Assembly: GCA_903928365.1 (NCBI GenBank)
Contig: CAIYQV010000380.1
Span: 1-11,610, forward strand
Length of the DNA stretch: 11,610 nucleotides
Source: an uncultured Flavobacteriia bacterium
GTDB taxonomy: Bacteria > Bacteroidota > Bacteroidia > Flavobacteriales_D > Crocinitomicaceae
Direction of reading: 5' to 3'
A model generated the notes under the pieces. That model was not told the DNA's origin. It saw only the letters and a program-made list of their open reading frames with translations, and did no database searches. Position numbers and translations under genes: made by a program. Numbering within the stretch: position 1 is the stretch's first letter; each line of letters begins with the position of its first letter. Below, one piece after another: positions 7,183 through 11,610 of this stretch.

Positions 7183-8289
7183 ATGACTACTGATAACACA
7201 AAGCTAATCGCATTTCATCTTCCACAATTTCATCCGATCCCAGAAAATAATGCAATTTGGGGAAATGGATTTACAGAGTGGACCAATGTAACTAAGGCGA
7301 AGCCCTTGTTTAAAGGCCATTATCAACCTCATTTGCCTAAAGATCTGGGATTTTATGATTTAAGAGTCCCTGAAACAAGAACAGCTCAAGCAGAATTGGC
7401 AAACAAATATGGTATTGACGGATTTTGTTATTATCACTATTGGTTTAATGGCAAACTTCTTTTGGAGAGGCCAATTGAGGAAATTTTAGAACGAAATGAT
7501 CCCAACTTCCCCTATTGCCTTTGTTGGGCAAACGAATCGTGGTCGAAAAGATGGCTGGGGGAAAACGAAGAAATCTTCGTTCAGCAAAACTACAATGAAG
7601 AGGATCACTATAAGCACGCCATTTATTTGTCAAAGTATTTTTCGGATCCGCGATACATTAAAAACAATGGCAAACCTGTTTTCACAATTTACAGACCTTC
7701 AGATATTCCAAATATTGAAAAGGCAATTCAAATTTTTAAAGAAACTTGCCTGAAAGAAACGGGTTTGGAATTGTTTATTGTTGGCTCGAATTCGCATGAA
7801 TGGAACACGGATGTGCTATTATCTTACGGATTTGACGCAGTCCTCAATTTTAGACCACAACTCGGAGTTTTACCTTTCTCTTTAACAGATAAGTTTAATT
7901 TTAACCGTCTAATACGTAATCTAAGAAAGTTTGGAATCGCCAACGGCAAGAAGAGACTTTATGAGTATCAGGAAGCTATCAACATCATGCAACTTATCGA
8001 ACCCGAAACCTTTGATAAAATTATACCAACTGTATTTTTAGGCTGGGATAACACAGCAAGAAAAGGGGATGCAGCCATTGTCATAAATGGAGATTCACCC
8101 GAATTATTTCTAAATGAGCTGAATCGAGTTCACAGAAAACTACAAAATTCTTCTGAAAACAATAAGTTTATTTTCATCAATGCATGGAATGAATGGGCAG
8201 AAGGTTGTCATCTAGAACCTGACACCAAAAATGAACACGCTTACTTAGAAACGATTAGAGAATTTAAACAACAGATTAATGGAAGATAA
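7183..8289 (+). CDS. WbsX-like / glycoside hydrolase family 99-like protein, first of a tandem pair
   Basis: This 368-residue protein starts 3 bases after the methyltransferase stop. It has no signal peptide or membrane helix, so it is probably cytoplasmic. Conserved blocks of the WbsX family are present in order: FHLPQFHPIPENN (11-23), GFTEWTN (29-35), GHYQPH (45-50), GFCYYHYWF (80-88), YCLCWANESW (111-120), GKPVF (163-167), GWDNTARKG (287-295) and INAWNEWAEGCHLEPD (332-347). The NEWxEG block resembles the region carrying the catalytic glutamates in GH99 endo-mannosidases, so a TIM-barrel glycosidase or transglycosylase fold is likely. WbsX-type proteins occur widely in O-antigen and exopolysaccharide clusters and are often labelled glycosyltransferases without biochemical proof. 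The role could be glycan trimming, transfer or quality control. Its 3' end overlaps the next gene by 11 bases. Confidence 0.9.
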   Translation: MTTDNTKLIAFHLPQFHPIPENNAIWGNGFTEWTNVTKAKPLFKGHYQPHLPKDLGFYDLRVPETRTAQAELANKYGIDGFCYYHYWFNGKLLLERPIEEILERNDPNFPYCLCWANESWSKRWLGENEEIFVQQNYNEEDHYKHAIYLSKYFSDPRYIKNNGKPVFTIYRPSDIPNIEKAIQIFKETCLKETGLELFIVGSNSHEWNTDVLLSYGFDAVLNFRPQLGVLPFSLTDKFNFNRLIRNLRKFGIANGKKRLYEYQEAINIMQLIEPETFDKIIPTVFLGWDNTARKGDAAIVINGDSPELFLNELNRVHRKLQNSSENNKFIFINAWNEWAEGCHLEPDTKNEHAYLETIREFKQQINGR

Positions 8290-9367
8290 ATTGAGAGCCA
8301 TAAGTCTATTTCTGCCGCAATATCACCCTTTTCCGGAAAATGATAATTGGCATGGTAAAGGATTTACTGAGTGGACCAATACAACTAAAGCTAAACCATT
8401 GTTTAAAGGACATTATCAGCCACATGAACCGGCCGATTTTGGATTTTATGACCTTAGATTGAATGAAATACATGTTCAACAGGCTGAGGCTGCACGAGAA
8501 CATGGAATATATGGATTTTGTCATTATCATTGTTGGTTCACAGGGAAAACTTTAATGGAGCGACCTGTGGAGGATATGTTAAGGTTAGGGAAGCCTGATT
8601 TCCCGTTTTGCCTATGTTGGACAAATGAAAACTGGACAAGAAAATGGGATGGTGGTAATAGAGAAGTTTTGATCGAACAAAAATACAGCGATGAAGATGA
8701 CCTGGAACACATCCGATATCTATTGCCTTTTTTTGCTGATAAACGTTACATTAGAATTGACGGAAAGCCTGTATTTCTAGTATACAGAACAGAAATGATT
8801 CCGAATATTAATCGCAGTGTTGAAATATGGCGGAATGAAGCAATAAAATCAGGGATTGGGGATTTATACTTGATTCGTGTTGAAGCTTTTGAGACCAATA
8901 TAGATCCCGCTTCAATCGGTTTTGATGCAGCCTGTGAATTTCAGCCTAATTGGCATAACCTACCCATGTATGAGAAGGATACGCTTATTAATCAGTGGTT
9001 ACACAAACTAAAGATTAGAAAGTCTGCATACCTAGAAAACAAAATATGGAAATATGAAAACGTAGCTTTTCAAGCTATGAATTATCCACCTAAGATTAAT
9101 TACAAACGGTATTTGGGAATCACACCGCAATGGGACAATACAGCAAGAAGAAAAAGTGATGCCGTGATTTTTCATGATTCCACACCAGAAAAATATGAAC
9201 ACTGGTTAAGACATATTTGTGATAATTTTACGCCTTATTCAAAAGAAGAAAATATTTTCTTTATTAATGCTTGGAATGAGTGGGCAGAAGGAAATCACTT
9301 AGAACCATGTCAAAAATGGGGATGGAAATACTTAGAAGCAACAGCTAACGTATTGTTAAATCAATAA
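8279..9367 (+). CDS. WbsX-like / glycoside hydrolase family 99-like protein, second of a tandem pair
   Basis: This 362-residue paralogue of the preceding gene starts at an ATG inside it, with an 11-base overlap (8279-8289), so the two are likely translationally coupled. It keeps the same block order: FLPQYHPFPEND (11-22), GFTEWTN (28-34), GHYQPH (44-49), GFCHYHCWF (79-87), FCLCWTNENW (110-119), GKPVF (162-166), QWDNTARRK (284-292) and INAWNEWAEGNHLEP (329-343). The N-terminal 170 residues are strikingly similar to its neighbour, while residues about 200-280 differ strongly; a substrate-recognition difference is a reasonable inference. After HLEP it has CQKWGWKYLEA instead of DTKNEHAYLET, and CHYHCWF replaces CYYHYWF. 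No signal peptide is seen. The exact reaction is unknown for this family; two copies suggest action on two linkages or a heteromeric pair. Confidence 0.9.
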   Translation: MEDKLRAISLFLPQYHPFPENDNWHGKGFTEWTNTTKAKPLFKGHYQPHEPADFGFYDLRLNEIHVQQAEAAREHGIYGFCHYHCWFTGKTLMERPVEDMLRLGKPDFPFCLCWTNENWTRKWDGGNREVLIEQKYSDEDDLEHIRYLLPFFADKRYIRIDGKPVFLVYRTEMIPNINRSVEIWRNEAIKSGIGDLYLIRVEAFETNIDPASIGFDAACEFQPNWHNLPMYEKDTLINQWLHKLKIRKSAYLENKIWKYENVAFQAMNYPPKINYKRYLGITPQWDNTARRKSDAVIFHDSTPEKYEHWLRHICDNFTPYSKEENIFFINAWNEWAEGNHLEPCQKWGWKYLEATANVLLNQ

Positions 9368-9385
9368 CTGAAATCAATTTACAAA

Positions 9386-11326
9386 ATGAAAATTGTATTA
9401 TTTGGAGGAAACGGAATTCTGGGAAAAGAACTTCAGAAGTTAAACAACAACATAATATCACCTCCAAGTGCTGAGGTAAATATTTGTGATGCAAATTCAG
9501 TTCAAACTTTCTTGAGAACGAATGGTCCAGTAGATATCGTCATTAATGCCGCTGCAGAAACAGACAATAGAAAAGTAGAAAAGATTCCAGTTGATGCAAT
9601 CCAAACGAACATAATAGGTGCGGCAAACGTAGCTGTTGCATGTCAAATAATGGGAATTCGTTTAGTGTATATTTCTACGGATTATATTTACAAAGGTGAT
9701 CGTGGAAATTATAAAGAAACCGACGAAATACTTCCTTTCAATCTGTATTCCTGGACTAAACTTGGTGGCGAATGCTCTGCATATGGTGTTAAAAATCATT
9801 TAGTCATACGAACGAGTTTTGGAAAAAACACATTTGATTATCCGGAAGCTTTTACGGATAAATGGACTTCTAAAGATTATGTGGATAGAATCGCCCCACT
9901 CATATATGAAGCAGCTCTAAGTCCTTTACTCGGTATAATTAATCTTGGAACTGACAGGAAAACACTTTTCCATCATGCGCATGAACGAAACCAAACCGTA
10001 AAAGGAGTTAAAATTGAGGACACGCCTTTCGCGACACCATATGACACCTCCTTGAATACACAAAAATGGATTAATTATACAACGTCCAAATCTATTGCTA
10101 AGCCGCATAAACAGTGTAGAGCCTGTGGTAGTGAAAAACTTACTAAATATTTGGATCTTGGAACAATGCCTCTTGCTAACAATTTGGAATTTAGTAGTTC
10201 ACGAGCTAAAGATGCCGACAGATTTCCATTACAAGTACTTTTTTGTGAAGACTGTTCACTTTCTCAGTTATCAGTGGTAATTGACCCAGGAAAAATGTTT
10301 AGTTATTACACCTACAGGTCTTCAGTTAATACCGGATATGTTCATCATTGCAGAAAAATGGCCAAAGAACTATCCAGAAAATACCAATTGGACGAAAATT
10401 CATTTATGGTTGATATCGCTGGAAATGACGGGACTTTACTAAGACAGTTCAAAGAGGAATTGGGCCTAAAAGTGTTGAATGTAGATCCGGCGACAAATTT
10501 AACAGCAATTGCAGAGTCCTTTGGAATTGCTTCTTTAGCTAAATTTTGGTCAACTGAAATTGCACAGAAAATTAAAGCAGAAAAAGGTGGCGCAGACCTT
10601 ATCACTGCTACTAATGTTTTTGCTCATGTGGATAATGTCACCGATTTTATTTCTGCAGCCAAAATACTACTTAATGAAAATGGTTTACTTGTTATAGAAT
10701 TTCCATATATCGTTGACTTCATAGAAGGCTTTGAATTTGACACTGTTTACTTTGAACATTTATCTTATTTCAGCGTGCGTCCTTTGGTCAGACTCGCTGG
10801 AACCCTAGATATGAAAGTTATTTCCGTCGAGAAACAGCAGATTCATGGAGGTTCCGTTAGGGTAACTCTAACTCATAAGTCAAATTCTTTAACGGTAGAA
10901 CCAAACGTTTCTGAATTTGAAAAATTGGAACTCGATTTGGGATACGCCTCGCTAACCAAATACAATAGATGGTCTGAAACAATTAATGAAATTGTGCGCG
11001 ACTTTGCCATTAAACTTTTGGAATTAAAAAAAGAGGGGAAGAAAATCGCAGCATTTGCAGCCAGCGCCAAGGGCAATACCCTACTCAATACGATTGGAGC
11101 AAATACAGATTTGATCCGTTTTATTGCCGATGAAACTCCTGAAAAAATCGGAAAATATTCTCCTGGTACAGGAATTCCGATTGTGAATAAGCAATCAATT
11201 TTAGATGATCAACCGGATTACATTGTTATTTTATCCTGGAATTTCAAAGATGAGATCATTCAAAAATTAAATGCTATTCACAACGGGAAATACATCATCC
11301 CTATTCCAAATTTTGAAATTGTCTGA
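9386..11326 (+). CDS. Fusion of RmlD-like sugar-nucleotide reductase (SDR) and TylC3-type sugar C-methyltransferase
   Basis: The N-terminal part (about 1-235) is a compact extended-type SDR: dinucleotide motif FGGNGILG (6-13), INAAAETD (53-60), YISTDYIY (95-102) and the Tyr-x3-Lys pair Y121/K125 in YSWTK, with RmlD-like late segments (YDTSLNTQKW, 219-228). RmlD reduces a nucleotide-linked 4-keto sugar. The C-terminal part (about 240-646) is a sugar C-methyltransferase: a four-cysteine zinc module (C244, C247, C287, C290), the YYTYRSSVN block (307-315), SAM motif VDIAGNDG (342-349), and a C-terminal Rossmann-like Methyltransf_14 domain (GKKIAAFAASAKG, 551-563). H414 and YFEH (Y455, E457, H458) have the same spacing as the catalytic His181, Tyr222, Glu224 and His225 that I recall for TcaB9, so the methyltransferase looks active. 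The chain is open throughout, with no sign of a frameshift joining two genes. The likely product is a branched deoxysugar nucleotide; methylated carbon and nucleotide are not determinable here. Confidence 0.92.
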   Translation: MKIVLFGGNGILGKELQKLNNNIISPPSAEVNICDANSVQTFLRTNGPVDIVINAAAETDNRKVEKIPVDAIQTNIIGAANVAVACQIMGIRLVYISTDYIYKGDRGNYKETDEILPFNLYSWTKLGGECSAYGVKNHLVIRTSFGKNTFDYPEAFTDKWTSKDYVDRIAPLIYEAALSPLLGIINLGTDRKTLFHHAHERNQTVKGVKIEDTPFATPYDTSLNTQKWINYTTSKSIAKPHKQCRACGSEKLTKYLDLGTMPLANNLEFSSSRAKDADRFPLQVLFCEDCSLSQLSVVIDPGKMFSYYTYRSSVNTGYVHHCRKMAKELSRKYQLDENSFMVDIAGNDGTLLRQFKEELGLKVLNVDPATNLTAIAESFGIASLAKFWSTEIAQKIKAEKGGADLITATNVFAHVDNVTDFISAAKILLNENGLLVIEFPYIVDFIEGFEFDTVYFEHLSYFSVRPLVRLAGTLDMKVISVEKQQIHGGSVRVTLTHKSNSLTVEPNVSEFEKLELDLGYASLTKYNRWSETINEIVRDFAIKLLELKKEGKKIAAFAASAKGNTLLNTIGANTDLIRFIADETPEKIGKYSPGTGIPIVNKQSILDDQPDYIVILSWNFKDEIIQKLNAIHNGKYIIPIPNFEIV

Positions 11327-11331
11327 TTTGT

Positions 11332-11610
11332 ATGTATAAAGTATCCGTTGTCGTACCAAACTTCAATCATGAAAGATTTTTAAAGTTACGCATCGAGTCT
11401 ATTCTAAATCAAACATTTCAAGACTTCGAGCTCATCATCATGGATGATTGCTCTACTGATCATAGTCGAGATATTATTGAAGATTATAGAGATTTACCAA
11501 ATGTTTCCATTCATTATAACTCTAAAAACTCGGGAAGTCCATTCAAGCAATGGAAAAAAGGAATTGATCTTGCCAAAGGAGAATACATCTGGATCGCGGA
11601 AAGTGATGAC
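11332..11610 (+). CDS. Glycosyltransferase family 2 (GT-A fold), 5' part only, cut by the window end
   Basis: An open frame starts at the ATG at 11332, 5 bases after the preceding stop, and runs 93 codons off the window edge. The translation has GT2 hallmarks: VSVVVPNFNHERFL (4-17), IESILNQTFQDFELIIMDD (21-39) with the nucleotide-contacting D38/D39, CSTD, NSGSPFKQWKKGI (66-78) and GEYIWIAESDD (83-93), whose final SDD is the metal-binding DxD equivalent. GT2 enzymes transfer a sugar from a nucleotide donor to a growing lipid-linked glycan at the cytoplasmic face of the inner membrane. The NSGS...QW...AESDD variant is common among O-antigen-cluster enzymes. Donor and acceptor cannot be read from this fragment. 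Confidence 0.93.
   Translation, partial: MYKVSVVVPNFNHERFLKLRIESILNQTFQDFELIIMDDCSTDHSRDIIEDYRDLPNVSIHYNSKNSGSPFKQWKKGIDLAKGEYIWIAESDD

Noticed and set aside
8279..9367. Second WbsX gene as a recent exact duplication of the first
   Set aside because: Similarity is strong only in blocks, and the middle regions differ greatly at the protein level, so these are old paralogues rather than a fresh tandem duplication or assembly artefact.
9386..11326. Two genes wrongly joined by a sequencing error
   Set aside because: The frame is continuous, the inter-domain segment (about 235-243) is an ordinary linker, and both domains have complete motifs; no frame change or internal stop is seen.
1..11610. 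Insertion sequence, prophage or defence system
   Set aside because: No transposase, integrase, phage structural, nuclease or toxin-antitoxin signature was found in any frame I examined; the content is a surface-polysaccharide locus plus a secreted protein.

Overview
The window looks chromosomal and comes from a member of the Bacteroidota, most likely order Flavobacteriales (family not resolved). The evidence is a large secreted protein with a C-terminal type IX secretion (T9SS) sorting domain, a TAnnTTTG-type promoter, absence of clear Shine-Dalgarno sequences, and AT-rich genes. It has two parts that face away from each other.

Left part (1-3908). Positions 1-407 hold no credible gene. They carry short imperfect palindromes of the dispersed CTTCGxC...GCTCAG type (two tandem copies at the left edge and a third at 137-155), a separate hairpin at 113-132, and an AT-rich stretch. 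A minus-strand gene (408-3908) encodes a 1166-residue modular surface or secreted protein: signal peptide, Fn3-like module, LamG-like lectin fold, Ig/PKD-type modules and a type A T9SS sorting domain. Its stop codon lies inside a strong terminator hairpin whose loop side resembles the dispersed palindrome family.

Divergent control region (3909-4106). It has a good TAnnTTTG promoter reading right, a weak one reading left, and a phased 9-bp direct repeat just upstream of the rightward promoter.

Right part (4107-11610, continuing past the edge). Seven plus-strand genes are packed with gaps of 3, 1, 3, -11, 18 and 5 bases, so they very likely form one operon for making and exporting a surface polysaccharide by the ABC-transporter route. 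The order is Wzm-type permease (TTG start), Wzt-type ATPase with C-terminal carbohydrate-binding domain, SAM methyltransferase with a coiled-coil and basic tail, two tandem WbsX/GH99-like proteins, a fusion of an RmlD-like short-chain reductase with a TylC3-type sugar C-methyltransferase, and the start of a GT2 glycosyltransferase.

How they could work together (inference): the fusion enzyme would make a branched, C-methylated and reduced nucleotide sugar; the GT2 and perhaps the WbsX proteins would build or trim the glycan; the methyltransferase may cap the chain end; the Wzt tail would recognise the finished glycan and Wzm/Wzt would export it. No initiating phosphoglycosyltransferase, Wzx/Wzy or nucleotide-sugar dehydratase is seen here. 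The most notable items are the reductase/C-methyltransferase fusion and the WbdD-like architecture of the wzt-adjacent methyltransferase.
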